Shown: positions 10,541 through 22,879 of the stretch, piece after piece
How positions within the stretch are numbered: the stretch's first letter is position 1
How the letters are laid out: every line of letters begins with the position of its first letter
NCBI GenBank assembly: GCA_029747015.1
Contig: JAKOGI010000121.1
Coordinates: forward strand, 72,501 to 136,500
Reading direction: 5' to 3'
Source: Carnegiea gigantea
Taxonomy: Eukaryota; Streptophyta; Magnoliopsida; Caryophyllales; Cactaceae
Length of the DNA: 64,000 nt
Translations under genes and position numbers: made by a program
Notes under the pieces: generated by a model
Told to the model about the DNA's origin: nothing
What the model saw: the letters and a program-made list of their open reading frames with translations, nothing else
Databases searched by the model: none

Positions 10541-13510
10541 GACTTTGAAGATGTTGCTGATGAACAATGCATCTATATGGGCAACTCATCTACAACTGCT
10601 GTCAAGGGTAAAGGCAAGGTTTTACTTAAGTTTACTTCTGCAAAAATGTTGTCTTTAAGTAATATTTTATTTGTCCCTTCCCTTCCTAGAAATTTAGTTT
10701 CTAGTACCCTTCTTGATATTGCTGGCCTAAAAATTGTGCAAGAAGCTGGCAAAGTTGTTATCATGCGACATGTGGATTGTGTTAGGAAGGGGTATCTTAG
10801 TGGGGGATTACTTATTCTAAATGCTACTGTGCAAGTTAATAATGAAATTGCTGTCAATTCTGTTTATATTGCTGAGTCTGTTGATTCGTGCCATGGTAGG
10901 CTTGAACATGTTAATTTTGCTTCATGGAAAACGCTTAGAAACATGTGTTTAATTCCAAATGTGAATACTGAAAACTGTTCTAAGTGTCCTATCTTTGTTG
11001 AAGCAAAATTTGCCAAGAAACCGTTTAAATCAGTAAGTACCAAAAAAACAAATTTGTTAGAACTTGTGCATTCTGACTTAGCAGACTTTAAGAACACAAT
11101 AAGTAAGGTTGGAAAGAAATGGTATATCACTTTTGTAGATGACTACTCTACATATACCAAGGTTTACCCTCTCAAGTCTAAAGATGAGGCTGAGGAAATG
11201 TTCTTAAAGTATAAAGTTGAAGTTGAAAACCAGTTAGACCGAAAAATCAAGAGACTTAGGTCTGACAAAGGTGGGAAATGTTATACCAATTCCTTGACTG
11301 CTTTTTGTGATAAAAATGGCATAATACATGAGAATAGTGCCCCTTACATGCCTCAATAAAATGGTGTTGCTGAACAGAAAAACCGTACCCTTAAAGATAT
11401 GATGAATGCCATGCTTGTAAGTTCTGGCTTATCTGATAACATGTGGGGGGAGGCTGTCTTGACTCTTGTTTTGTACTCAATAGAGTTGCCCATAAGAAGT
11501 TAGATCTGACTCCATATGAGTTATGGAAAGGATATGTTCCTAACCTGAATTATCTGAAAGTGTGGGGGTGTTTGGCCAAAGTTGCACTGCCTAGTCATAA
11601 ATGTTCGTACATTTATCCCAAGACTTTTGATGCTATTTTCATTAGTTATGCTCAAAATAGTGCTGCATATAGATTTATGTCATTATCTGATTTTTCTATT
11701 TCTGAATATAGAGATGCTGAATTTCTCAAGCATGTTTTCCCTTTGAAAAAGGATGTGCCTCACGTTGTGTCTAATGTCATGCCTGAACATGTGAAGTTAC
11801 GTGCTTCTAGCTCTAGTGTTAGAAACTTGGTAACTGAACCTAGAAGAAGAAGCAAGAGATAGATGACTGAAACTAGTTTTGGACCTAACTTTATCACTTC
11901 TTTTTTAGTAGAAGTCCTTAAGAGCTTTGATGTTGATGCATTGAATGATGAGTTTCTGTCTCTTTTCTTACTTGAGGAAGATCCTAAAACCTACTAAGAG
12001 GTTATGCGGTCTACAGATGCTTCTTTTTAGAAAGAAGTTATTAAGAGTGAAATAGATTCCTTTGAGTCAAACAAAACTTGGGAGTTGACTGACTTACCTA
12101 AGGGGTGTAGACCTATTAGTAGTAAATGGATCTTCAAGAAGAAACTTAGGACGGATGAATGTATTGAGAGGTACAAAGATAGATCAATTGTTAGAGGCTT
12201 TGACCAAAAGAAGGGAATTAGTTTCTTTGATACATATTCCCCTGTGATAAAAATTGCAACGATCAGAACTCTAGTTGCTTTAGCTGCCATTCATGATCTT
12301 GTGATGCATCAGATAGATGTTAAAACAGCTTTTCTCAATGGGACTTAGAGGAAGAGATTTATATGTCACAACCTGAGGGGTTTGAGGTTCCTGATCAGGA
12401 GAACAAAGTATGCAAGCTAAGAAAATTCCTTTATGGTCTAAAGCAAGCCCCCAAACAGTGGTACGAAAAATTTGCTAGCTTTTTAGAGAAAAATGGCTTT
12501 GTTGTTAACAACTCAGATTCTTGTGTTTATTCCAAGATGATTGGATCTGATTATATGATCATATGCTTATATGTGGATGATATGCTGATTTTTGGTACCA
12601 ACTTGTCTGTTATTGATGAGGCTAAAAGACTTTTGTCTTCTCTCTTTGAAATGAAAGATTTAGGAGAAGCAAATGCAATCTTGAGGATTAAACTTAGAGA
12701 AATCAAGAGTGACTTTTCCTTATGTTAGTCTTATTGCATTGAGAAAATATTGAAAAGATTTAATTCTTTTGATGTGGTACCTGTGAGAACTCCCTATGAT
12801 TTTAGCATACATCTTAAGAAGAACAGAGGACCTAGTGTGTCTCAAATTAAATATGCAAAATTAATAGGCAGTGTGATGTTTCTCATGAACTACACTCGTC
12901 CTGATATAGCATATGCTGTTAGTAGACTAAGTAGGTACACTCATGACCCTGCTAAAGAATATTGGGATGCACTTTATTGTTTGTTGAGATACCTTAGAGG
13001 TACTATGGATTGGTGTTTATATTTTTGTAAATTCCTGCTGTACTAGAAGTTTTTTTGATGCAAATTGGGATGCTGATAACGATGAAGTAAGTTCTACTAG
13101 TGGCTATGTTTTTACATTGGGAGGAGGAGTTGTTTCATGGAAGTCTACAAAACAGACATGCATAGCTCACTCAATCATGGAATCTGAATTTATTGCTCTT
13201 GAGTTAGCATGTCAAGAAGCAGAATGGCTTAAGGGTCTCTTGACAGATATACCATTGTGGGGAAAACAATCAACACATATCTCCTTGCATTGTGATTCGT
13301 AAGCTGCAATAAGAGTTGCGCACAACAGTGTCTATAACGGAAAAAAGAGACATATCTGTATTAGATGTGGTGCGTAAAGCAATTGCTGAAGCATGGTGCT
13401 ATCTCCTTAAAGTATGTGAGATCCGAGAAAAACTTGGCAGACCCTCTCGCAAAGGGATTGCCAAGAAGAGTAGTTCTTGAATTGTTGAGGGGGATGGGGC
13501 TGAAGCCCAT
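10442..13510 (+). pseudogene. pol: Copia pol: protease, integrase, reverse transcriptase, RNase H
   Basis: Domain order is Copia. Protease: DSGVSRHFC at about 10493. Pre-integrase zinc region: HGRLEHVNFASW. Integrase: FVDDYS near 11131, RSDKGG near 11255 and NGVAEQKNRTL after 11359, so all three acidic positions are visible. Reverse transcriptase: about 12080-12730, with QIDVKTAFLNGT and YVDDM at 12569-12583. RNase H: KSTKQTCIAHSIMESEFIAL from 13141, ending in the ADPLAKGLP-like tail near 13470. Breaks include TAA at 11357-11359 (a Gln position in relatives), a frameshift near 12346, TAG at 12726-12728, TAG near 13045 and TAA near 13300. The enzyme set would copy and integrate the element, but this copy cannot make it. 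Confidence 0.92.
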
Positions 13511-14105
13511 GGAATGAAGAGGTATGGTGGATACCCATTTGTTGTCAAACGAAGCCATGCTAATCTTCTAATTGCACTACTTCCCATCCCTATGGCGTGT
13601 GGTAGTGCTTGTGCTATAAAGAAGCACATTAATGAATCCATAGCCTATTATGGTAGTGCCATAGAGAAGCACTTGATGGATTCATCATCATTCGATACGA
13701 GGTTGAGCTAACTTATTCTCTTAATAATTCTAAACCATAATATGGTGGTCTAAGTGTAAATAGACTAATGAAATTACCTAAGTAAGTGTGAAGGTCTGGC
13801 CCCCTTCTATAAGAGACTTGGGCTGTCTCTCTAGAGCACTTATAAGACCCGAGGGATGCGTATGAGCCTTAAAAGTGCAAGTGGTTATCATGGTTTATAC
13901 ATCTTTTAGGGTTGATATGTGTCGAGTGGGCCTCATCCAAAGTTTAACAAGTTCAAAACTAAGTTCACTTGTCAGACTTTGCTGTTGCCTCTCTTCACTA
14001 TGTATCAATTCAATCAAAAGATATTGATATTTAAGTATGCGACCCTCCTTGCCTAGGAAATCTTTCTCATTCCCCCTTTCTTTTTATGTGCCATTAGTGG
14101 GAGAT
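13511..14105 (+). other. Copia 3' untranslated region and polypurine tract
   Basis: No protein similarity after the RNase H tail. Just before the 3' LTR the sequence AGTGGGAGAT (14096-14105) forms a short polypurine tract, the usual primer for plus-strand DNA synthesis. Confidence 0.7.
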
Positions 14106-14838
14106 TGTTGGAGTAATGGCACCCTAAAAGGGTGTTCGCTTACTCTCTTTATCTTTTCTTTTTGTATCCCACATGGAACTTTTGGGGGGTATTTTGAAGG
14201 GTTTATATATCCCACTCTCTTTGTGCTTGTTGAATAACTTGAAGCCATGTTTTAAGGGGGTTGAAGGTGTCTTGGGCTACCATACACGCGTGCATGCCGC
14301 CGCTGCCTGTCCGGGCTGGGTGCGGCGCGAGCTGTGGGCTGTGGGCCTTATTGCTTTTATTTTTGGAGGATTTTTCTTTGGATTGTTTGCGTATAAACTT
14401 TCGTAAACCTAACGGTTTAATTTTCAAGCTTGACTGAGTCTTCCTCCATTAACTCTTCAGTTACCTTAATCCTCTCCTATTCCCTGATTTTCCGCCCCCA
14501 TTTTACTCCCCTCTTTATTGCTGTTTAACAGCTCTTTTCCTCCATCAGACTATTATAGAAGGAGCCTTTCTGCAGCTCTAGAATATACACAAAAAAAACA
14601 CAAGCCTTCTCTTCTCTTCTCTTCCTCTCTTTCTTCCTGGGCAAAGGATAGTTATACTCCATAATCTCTCCCTCGAGTGCACGAGTGAGAAGCTTGCTGT
14701 GTTAAACCTTGGGAAGCTTCTTCGCCTTAACGATTTGCGCCTAAGTCGGGCGAATTTAGCTTTTAGCTCAGTGGCGTCATCCACGACACAGTTCATCTCT
14801 CTGTCTCCTCGGCAGCCATTACATTATTTATTCCAACA
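14106..14838 (+). repeat. 3' LTR of the Copia element
   Basis: 733 bp, TGTTGGAG to TTCCAACA, followed by the TATAT duplication. It lacks the MITE-like insert of the 5' copy and so gives the empty insertion site. Confidence 0.93.
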
Positions 14839-14843
14839 TATAT

Positions 14844-16698
14844 ATGTATAATATATTTTTTAGATGGAGAGTGTAATTAATTATGTAAATTAGTTCAAGC
14901 TCATTAATACCAATAGGTGCACATGTACGTACCCTAAGTATTCCCCACAGTTAAATGAGGACAAGTTGTATTGTCCCAATTCTGTTATGAAACTGACTTA
15001 GCAAAGATCGCGTTCCCCGCTGCATATGTGTGAGGAAGAGAGGAGAAAGAGAGAGATGGCTACAGAGCATTCCAGTTACAGGCTTGTTTGGAGTAAGCAA
15101 AAGGAAGTTGTTCCAAAATTCTGGGCTGAAATTGTTGACTTAAGTGAATAAAGTTGCGGCCTTGGAGCTTTCCATTCATGTGTGATATGACACAATGTAA
15201 CAGGGCATAGGATTTGCGTCAAACACGTATTCATAGTCTATAATGGCAGAAATGGGGGAAAAAAAAAGTTTACACATAATGGTTCTCATTATTCTTTGTT
15301 TATCTTTTTTTCTAAAAAAAATATTCTTTACGACTCGTAAATTTCACTGCTGAACAAATTTTTCTTTAGTAAATTTCTTTTATTCTTTCTATAATTTAGA
15401 TGTTAAGTAGCAAGTATATATTCTTTATTTGCCAAAAAAAGTTGTAACTCATTTATATATTTACGTTTTAGATATTAGTTTATTTGAGTTTTAACAACGT
15501 GATTCTCATTCTTAACTCTAAAGTTTGTTAAGCCAGGCAGTAAAATTTGTGACATATGTACTAGACATTGGCATAAATCCATGTTTTTTTAATACTAATA
15601 GAGTGAGCTTGCATTTCAACGCAGCTATCATTCAGTTTACATAGGTGTTTGACACTAGTTTTCAAGGGTATATGTAAAGTTGCAAACTGCTACCTCAACT
15701 TTCTTCTAAAAGTTTTAAAAAAAAAAAAAAAGGTCACATATAGTCAATGTCGGTTAAAAGTAATTAATGTAAAAGGAAGAAAAACACGCAGGGATGAAAA
15801 GATTGTATTTGACATTAGGAGCAACAGAGTTTTAAATTTCAATAAACAACAATGACAATAATAATAATAAAGCTTCTAGGCTACATATGCTAAAAAAGTG
15901 GTATAAATAATATGAAGACCTTGGGTTAAAAACTACCGTGACACTCTAGAGCAATGCAGTGACGAAATGGCTAAAAACCATCACTATGTCACACTCACAC
16001 ACATACCATGATCCGTAGCTTTCACCATTGTGCACTATCGCACCATCATACACCACAACAATCCAACTCTGAGGCATGCATATATACATCCTTTACCCCA
16101 TCTCAACCGTGAATGGAATTGGCCATGATATGAAAGAACTATTTTTAGAGTTTCATGGAATAAAATGGGTTCCAAATCGAAACTGATCATAAAACTCTAT
16201 GCCATTCACTACCTAATATTTCAGTGAAAAGGAATAAAATGAATCCCGAATTGAACTATATGTATCACTTCTAGGAAATTTTATTAAGAATATGCCATCA
16301 AAAAAAAGTTTATTAAGAATAATAACCCATGATCTTTAATCTAGTTATAATCAAGGATCCTTTGACGTTAGTGGTCACCGACAGTGGTACATAAGTATTT
16401 CTGTATTTGGGATCATAAAACCAGAGGGCTTTGCTATTTTGTTTTGTCTCATCTCTTTTCTCGGGGTAATTATTTCGCCACCCACACGAGTCATTGCTCT
16501 TGCATCTTCTCAAAATCGAATCGAGTTCTAAATTAAAAATGTCCCTAAACTTTCAAACTTATTCAAAATATCATTATTAAATTTTTTTGTATTTTTTGTG
16601 CCACTTAACTTTAACTTGTAAATTGGACATCAAAATGTCGCTTTTAATGGGGCTTATTATAGTGGGTTTTTGGAATAAATTTGAAAGCTGAACGATGC
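14844..16698. other. Intergenic AT-rich DNA, no recognisable gene
   Basis: Flanking DNA between the Copia element and the next LTR element. Apart from one short ORF (15056-15151) I see no coding region, tRNA or repeat end. A TTTATTAAGAATA word occurs twice about 30 bp apart (16280-16320). Confidence 0.5.
15056..15151 (+). CDS. Possible 31-codon ORF or exon, unknown
   Basis: An ATG in a good plant context (purine-rich leader, then ATGGCT) opens 31 codons, starting MATEHSSYRLVWS and ending EIVDLSE with a TAA. Surrounding DNA is not obviously part of a TE. I do not recognise the peptide. It may be chance, a first exon fragment of a lost host gene, or a small protein. No TATA box or splice site could be assigned with confidence. 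Confidence 0.2.
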   Translation: MATEHSSYRLVWSKQKEVVPKFWAEIVDLSE

Positions 16699-17717
16699 TG
16701 TTAGCTTCATTAAATTTACAATATATTTTATTAATATGTTTTAATGAAAGACAAAAAAAGATTAATCAATTGATATGTTGTTCATGTTGTATTAGAATTA
16801 TCTTAATATTTATATTGTTTAAATATGTTATGATTCTAAGCGGATATTGACATGCTAGTACATATTACTTAATTGATTTAAGTTGCCACAATATCTTGAG
16901 ATAATTTAGAATTCAAATTTGAATATGTGATCTTTATAATATTATATTTGATGATTCAAATTTAATTATGGAATAATGATGTTATATTTATCAAGTGTCA
17001 AGATTTGCTTACAAAAGATATTATCTTGAGACATAACATTTTGAAAAAAGATTGTGCTGCAAAATAAACAAACTTCTAGGTGATTCTCTCAGCAAGATCC
17101 TCTGCAAAAATTAAGGAAACTAGCACTGGAAATCAAAAGGAAATCGTTGAGTAGAACAGTGAAATCCAAGGGTTTGAAATACCAGGTTCGAAGCCTTGAA
17201 GTGACATGAAGAATTATTTTTTCTTAATTGCTGCAATGGTCACTTACCAAGTTTTACTCCAATCTCTCTAACACATCTTGGCTATAAAAATGAGAGGAAT
17301 TGGCAGCTACAAAGTACACAAGAGATAGCACACGAAAAGAACAAGAACTAAGAGCCACACTTGCAAATACCATTCTCTTGTCCACTTAATTTATTGAGTT
17401 GTATTGGTCTAGTTGTAATTGGGTGAGATTTTAGAGCTGAAGGATCAACTCTACCAAGAACTTGTTGAAAGGTCAACTTGTGCCTTGGAACTTAGAATAT
17501 GTGTACTCTAGAGTTGTGTAATCCCTTCTAATAAAATTGGATTAATCCTAGAGATATGCAACTCTATGCGAGGACTGAGCCTGGTTGAGGCTAACCTCGT
17601 TTAAAAATACTTGTGTCTTGTCCACATTTACTTTTTACATTTCTATTTTGATTATTTTGATCATCACTCTATTCATCTCTCTCTATGATAATTTAACTAG
17701 CCAAAATCGGACCAACA
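16699..17717 (+). repeat. 5' LTR of the non-autonomous Copia element
   Basis: TGTTAGCTTC to GGACCAACA. Pairs with 19514-20528 along its full length. A GGCTATAAAAATGAG stretch near 17279 is a plausible TATA box, with the R region downstream. Confidence 0.92.
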
Positions 17718-17719
17718 AT

Positions 17720-17731
17720 TGGTATCAGAGC
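17720..17731 (+). promoter_or_regulatory. Primer-binding site, tRNA-Met class
   Basis: TGGTATCAGAGC, two bases after the 5' LTR; this is the standard Copia primer site. Confidence 0.93.
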
Positions 17732-17774
17732 TAGTACTATTTTTTAAGACTTTACCATCTAATAGTTTGATCAT

Positions 17775-18327
17775 ATGGCTAGTTATGATTTTGACTCTGA
17801 TTGCCCTCTACTTTTTAAAGGCACTAATTATTTTTTGTGGCAAGAAATAATGAAACTTTATATCAACCACAAGGGTCTCGATCTTTGGGAGATAATGGTG
17901 AAAGGTCCCATAGTTATTGAAACATCAGAAGATAAGTACACTGAAGATGATTACAAGCATATATCCAAAAATTTTAAAATTCTACACATTTTATATTGTG
18001 CTCTTACTATTTATATCTATGAGTTTATCTCGCATTGTGATAGTGCCAAAGAGATTTGGGGAGACTCTTTATAATTTATATGATACTAATCAAAATGTGA
18101 TATTAAGCGAATTTGTGGCGTATGATAAAATAATCATGGAAGGAAATGTTAAGCAAGTTGAAGATCATCAACTACATAAAGAGCAAGAATATGAAAATGA
18201 TGATCCAATTCAACGGCTACTACATAATGATGTCAAGCATGCCCAAATTGAGGAATTTCTTAAAAATTATGAGAAAAATAAAGATTATTGTTACTATCTA
18301 TTCTCCAAAGTGGTGAGTATGAAGTAA
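17775..18327 (+). pseudogene. gag: Copia gag-like fragment
   Basis: Starts MASYDFDSDCPLLFKGTNYF followed by WQEIMKLYI and, near 18030, CDSAKEIWG. This matches the N-terminal layout of Copia Gag (UBN2-type): target phrase GTNY, then a tryptophan, then the SAKEIWD-like segment. The ATG at 17775 is 44 bp after the primer site. The frame ends at 18072-18074; a shifted frame continues to 18325 with acidic, Gln-rich sequence that does not look like the usual Gag C-terminus. No zinc knuckle is seen. It may be a remnant of full Gag after internal deletion, or the short Gag of a derivative lineage. Confidence 0.65.
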
Positions 18328-19513
18328 AATCCAAGCTTGAATTTTCAAATAGCAGTTTATCTCCAAGTTGTTACATTTTTTATGATTTAAATACCACACC
18401 AAATTTGCACCGATCAAAAATTCTTAATTGTGGTGTTAAATCAAGAAAATGTGCTAAGATTGAGGGAAAGAAAAATTTTATCTTATTAATTTTTCTCACT
18501 TCTAACAATCTTGAACCCAAGAAGAAAAAAGCATGAAGATTTGGTCAAAGAGTGTCATGTTTGAAGAAATCAACAAAGAATGCACATGTTTGTGGGAAGT
18601 TACTAACTCTACATGTAGGCACTAATAATCAACTTCCGATAGCATTTAATCCTCCTAAAAATTCAAGTGGACAAGAAAAAATTAGAGCTTCACAATGGCA
18701 TGTGGTAAGTTATGGTCTGTCAAAAGTAAAAATAAGGTAAGTTTACTTGTTTTGTTATTACTTAGATTTCAAGGCTCTGAAATACAGTTCAAGGCCTTGA
18801 ATTGTAGGCAAAAACTGAAAATTTTTGGTGTGATTGAATCAACGGCTTGAATTTGTATTTCAACAACATGAATAGAAATCAAATCTTGAATTCTTACCAA
18901 ATGGAAGGTGATGTTATCTTTGCATGATTTACTTCCTATTTGAGAAATTTTGATTTTCAAATTTTCAAATATTAATTTGCTTAATTATCTTTGGAATGTG
19001 ACTATGATTAATATCCCATCATATTCTAAACTATTATGACATGGGATTATTTTTATGCATAGATGATATCTTCTATGTGATCTTTTTTTGTTGCGTCCAT
19101 AATTGTTATGATCCCTAATATTACATTTACATACATAATATTGCTTCTTTTTATAAGGGAAAAATTAACTTAATTGATTATCTATTATAAGCTTGATTTA
19201 TTCCTGAAGGGGTAGAATTGTTGTATTAATGCTTTTATATATTGATCCCTTGCAATACTCATTAGAATATCAAGTCAATGCATATATGTTATGAGATATT
19301 ATGTTAGTGTTTAATACCTTATACTTTTTTGACTACCATAGATTGAGGGGGAGCATTTGTATATGCCATTGATTTGTTAAGGGAAAGCTATAAGTGTTTG
19401 CCATAATTTTTACATCCTTTAATTTTTTTTTTTCTCATTCATGGTTTGTCATTCAAAATTATATTGATATGTTATTTCTATTGGGTTTTGTCTTTCATAA
19501 AAAATGGGGAGAT
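18328..19513 (+). other. Internal non-coding region with two polypurine boxes
   Basis: AT-rich, with short unrelated open frames and no pol similarity. GATTGAGGGGGAG lies near 19343, about 170 bp upstream of the 3' LTR, and a second purine tract (AAAAAATGGGGAGAT) abuts the LTR at 19513. Confidence 0.6.
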
Positions 19514-20528
19514 CGTTAGCTTCCTTAAGCTTACAATTTATTTTATTAATATGTTTTGATGAAAGATAAAAAAAGATTAATCAATTGATATGCTCTTCAT
19601 GTTATACTAGAATTAACTTAATATTTATATTATTTAAATATGTTATGATTCTAAGTGGATATCGGCATGCTCGTACACATTGCTTAATTGATTTAAATTG
19701 CCATAATATCTTGAGATGATTTAGAATTTAAATTTAAATATGTGATCTTTATAATATTATATTTGGTGATTCAAATTTGATTATGGGATTGTGATGTTAT
19801 ATTTATCAAGTGTCAAGATTTCCTTACAAAAGATATTATCTTGTGATATAAGATTTTGATATTGTGCTGCAAAATAAGCAAACTTCTAGGTGATTCTCTT
19901 GGCAAGATCCTCTGTAAAAATTAAGGAAACTAATCGTTGGAGATAAAAAGGAAATTGTTGGGCAGAACAGTAAGATCCAAGGGCTTGAAATGCCAAGTTC
20001 AAGGCCTTAAAATGACATGAAGAATTGTTTTTCCTTAATTGGTGCAACGGTCACTTACCAAGTTTTACTCCAACCTCTCCAACACCTCTTGGCTATAAAA
20101 ATGAGAAGAATTGGTAGCTGCAAAGTTCAGAAGAGATAGCACATGAAAAGAACAAGAACTAATGGCTACACTTGCAAATATCATTCTCTTGTTCACTAGA
20201 TTTATTGAGTTGTATTGTTCTAGTTGTAATTAGATGGGATTACAGAGTTGAAGGGTCAACTCTACTAAGGACTTGTTGAAGGATCAACTTGTGGCTTAGA
20301 AATTAGAGTAGGTGTACTCTAGAGTTGTGTAATCCCTCCTAATAAAATTGGGTTAATCCTAGAGTTAGGGAACTCTAGGAGGGGACTAAACCTGGTTGAG
20401 GCTAACTTCATTAAAAAATACTTGTGTCTTGTCCACATTTACTTTCTGCATTTCTATTTTGATTATTTTGATCATCACCCTATTCATCCCTTTCTAAGGT
20501 GATTTAACTACTTAAAATCAGGCCAACA
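19514..20528 (+). repeat. 3' LTR of the non-autonomous Copia element
   Basis: Begins CGTTAGC where the partner has TGTTAGC, so the first T has mutated to C. Ends GGCCAACA. Confidence 0.92.
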
Positions 20529-20533
20529 GATAC

Positions 20534-21340
20534 TAAAGGGATCGCAAAACTTTCAATGACATTATTGGATAAATTTATAAGTTTAGTGACATTTTTTTTT
20601 TTTTTGGGGGCTAAGAACTCGTATGAAATCTCTTTTTAAATGTTCATTTATAAGTTATCTTTTAAAAAAAAAACCTCATCTCCCCCCCCCTACACCCTAA
20701 AATGAGGACTTCTCAATATAAAATGAAATTCTTTATTTGCCGGTGCTGAAATATTTATGTCCAAAAGAAGATGCATGTCTATCTCCCTAAAACCATATCT
20801 TTTTATATATCTTAAGGAAATATTAACTAATCTATATCCCAATGCCCCTTTTTCTCTCTTATTATATATCTACAGTAGAAGGCAAGACCTTTTTCCACTC
20901 CAAAAAAAATCCTTTTTTCTTATTTCTTCTCGATAAAACCTATAATTTTTTAGAAAACCAAATAATTTTATTCCTGTTACACATATTCTATATAAATATG
21001 TTGTATAACGTAATACACCATGCTAGGATTACACAGCTTTCAATTTCACTCTAGTTTGATACGACTGGGTCCTTGCTAATTTATAACATACTAAGGGTAT
21101 CCTTTTTTTTTCTTTTTTTAAAAAGGATAGCTAGGTAGACTTGGCTACTCATTAAATTTTCTATCTCATGGTACCTAGTGGACCAATAAGCTCTAAGGCA
21201 AGGCCTAAACCATCCCTCAATTTGCACCAAAAATAATTGGCAAATCAATCCCTTTCTAAATCAAACCTAGGTGGAGAGGATAGGTAGTATAGTGGTGCTA
21301 CCCATGCTATTGCCCCATCGGACAAATATAACTAACCAAT
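20534..21340. other. Intergenic DNA, no gene seen
   Basis: AT-rich with homopolymer runs (T run near 20590, C run near 20680). Short open frames are hydrophobic translations of T-rich DNA. Confidence 0.5.
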
Positions 21341-21344
21341 AATT

Positions 21345-21420
21345 ATTATAGAGGTGGTCTAGTGGTGTTTATCTCGTCTTTCATTAAGGAAGTGAGAACT
21401 CAAATCACACTAAGAGGTAT
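21345..21420 (+). mobile_element. Possible tRNA-derived SINE head, weak
   Basis: TGGTCTAGTGG at about 21355 matches an RNA polymerase III A-box, and GAACTCAAATC about 40 bp later is a poor B-box. The GTGAGAACTCAAATCACAC phrase recurs with one change near 21486. No poly-A or duplication was found. It may equally be local sequence of the LINE 3' region. Confidence 0.25.
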
Positions 21421-21838
21421 GACAATTGAATGCACTTTCCCTTGGCCCTTTCTATGTCTTCCCCCACTATAATACCACCAGAGGAAGTGAGAGCTCAAAT
21501 CACACTAGAGGATTTGGCTCCCACCTACAAAGACAGTTTGTGTTCCCCTAATACCCTCGCTATTACCTTATACACGTTATCTATTATGCTGATAGGCCTG
21601 TTATCCTTGATCTCTGCCACTTCTTTTTTCTTTGGTATCAGAGTCGCCCAAGTGGTATTGATGTTAAGGGGAAAACAGCCTGCTTTGAAGATGTGCATGA
21701 TGAAGTTACCGAATTCTTCACCAATAACTGGTCACACATGCTCGATGCATTTTAGATTGAAGCCATCATATCCTGGGCCTTTGGAGGGATCGCAACTAAG
21801 CATGGTCTCTTTGATCTCCTGAAGAGTTACCGAGGGAT
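21420..21838 (-). pseudogene. LINE reverse transcriptase fragment
   Basis: On the minus strand, from about 21838 downward, the translation reads like the start of a LINE RT (RVT_1): LQEIKETMLSCDPSKGPGYDGFN, later CFPLNINTTWATLIPKKK, then DNRPISI and VYKVIARVLGE. Order and spacing match plant L1-type ORF2. One TGA interrupts it after KCIEHV (a Trp position in relatives). The frame decays near 21530, before the palm catalytic motifs, so only the fingers part is preserved. Confidence 0.85.
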
Positions 21839-22866
21839 TCAAAGATAGGATGTCAAGATTAGAAATACACATAATATAAACTTTAACATAAGTTCTGAAA
21901 ATGAACTTTTCTAATACAGAGCTTGAGTCAATGGATCACTCAACTATCTTGTTGGAAAATTCTCATTGCTGACTGAAAAACAACCCACTTTTTGCTTAGG
22001 TTTGTAGTTTTAAGAAAATCACTAAATTCACCAATTATTTAACATAAAAAAAGATGAATTTGAATTAAATCAGTAAACTAAACATAAACCAATAAGCAAT
22101 AACCAATAAATTATCCCAACCCTAAGTTCCCAACCAAGAAGGCAAAAACCCTAATTTCATAATTCTGAGTAAATTGCTAAATTAACTATTTATTTAACAC
22201 AAATTTAACCAAAATTAGTAAATTAAACAAAAACAAACAAGCAGTAACCACCTAAATTACCCTAACCCTACATCCCAACCAAGAAAGCAAAAATTCTAAT
22301 TTTTAAATTTATAAGTAAGCCGATGTACTTATAGCAGATTGGCATAACTGTCTTTGACTCACCCTCCCCGATCAGGTTTGAATATGGGGGGAGGCTTCTT
22401 TTGGCAATTAATTGGGAGTGGGAGAGGTGTGGGTTGAGCCTTGGGTTTGGCAGCCTTGTTCCCCTTCTCCCAGACTGGTTGGTCTACTGGGTTTTTTCTA
22501 AGATAGGAAGCCAATAGGTGGCCCATACTTACCATTATTAAAAAAATAAATCACTAAATTAAGCAATTACTAAATACATATTTAACTAAAATTAGTAAAT
22601 TAAATATAATTATTTACAAAACAACATAATTATAAATTAAAGTGAAAAGAAAGCAAGGGATGCACTCGGCATTGAGTCGGGGACTTTTGGAGGAGGAGGC
22701 TGGCATGTGGGAAATAAGGGGCAACAAGAATTTAAGTGGATGATTTAAAAAAAAAAAAAACCAACCATCGTAAACTTAGAGTTGCCAGTTGCCACTACAC
22801 AGCCTATGCCACCGAGTAAGGTGCAAGGCTGAGGCGCAGCTACTAGCCTACAACCACTACACTGCA
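21839..22866. other. Intergenic DNA with degraded repeats
   Basis: Repeated words such as ACTAAATTA, AACCAATAA and CCCTAA suggest an old imperfect duplication: about 22010-22160 resembles 22170-22300. No coding region seen. Confidence 0.45.
22319..22540 (+). mobile_element. Possible SINE-like insert, weak
   Basis: A GC-richer 220-bp island in AT-rich DNA. TAGCAGATTGG resembles an A-box and AGGTTTGAATA a B-box, about 40 bp apart. The island ends in an A-rich stretch (ATTAAAAAAATAA). The family is not recognised, and another TE fragment is equally possible. Confidence 0.3.
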
Positions 22867-22879
22867 CTAGGCAGTAGGG

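Larger units (their letters stand above)
1604..14838 (+). mobile_element. Ty1/Copia LTR retrotransposon, old and multiply invaded
   Basis: LTRs begin TGTTGGAG and end TTCCAACA, and a 5-bp duplication TATAT flanks the element (1599-1603 and 14839-14843). Between the LTRs lie gag, protease, integrase, reverse transcriptase and RNase H in Copia order. The LTR copies differ at roughly one base in ten over their first 200 bp by eye, so the insertion is old. Three later insertions sit inside: a MITE-like insert in the 5' LTR, a solo LTR and a non-autonomous LTR element in gag. No primer-binding site follows the 5' LTR, and the polyprotein has many stops and frameshifts. The native length without guests would be about 6 kb. 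Confidence 0.93.
16699..20528 (+). mobile_element. Non-autonomous Copia element, possibly Sirevirus-related
   Basis: LTRs of 1019 and 1015 bp flank only 1.8 kb of interior. Flanking duplications are GATGC (16694-16698) and GATAC (20529-20533), one mismatch. A tRNA-Met primer site follows the 5' LTR. The interior has a short gag-like ORF and no protease, integrase, reverse transcriptase or RNase H. Two polypurine boxes (GATTGAGGGGGAG near 19343 and AAAAAATGGGGAGAT just before the 3' LTR) recall the multiple tracts reported for Sireviruses; that link is inference. Confidence 0.87.

Noticed and set aside
17190..17215. tRNA B-box-like GGTTCGAAG
   Set aside because: No cloverleaf partner arms or A-box at the right spacing; it lies inside the LTR of a Copia element.
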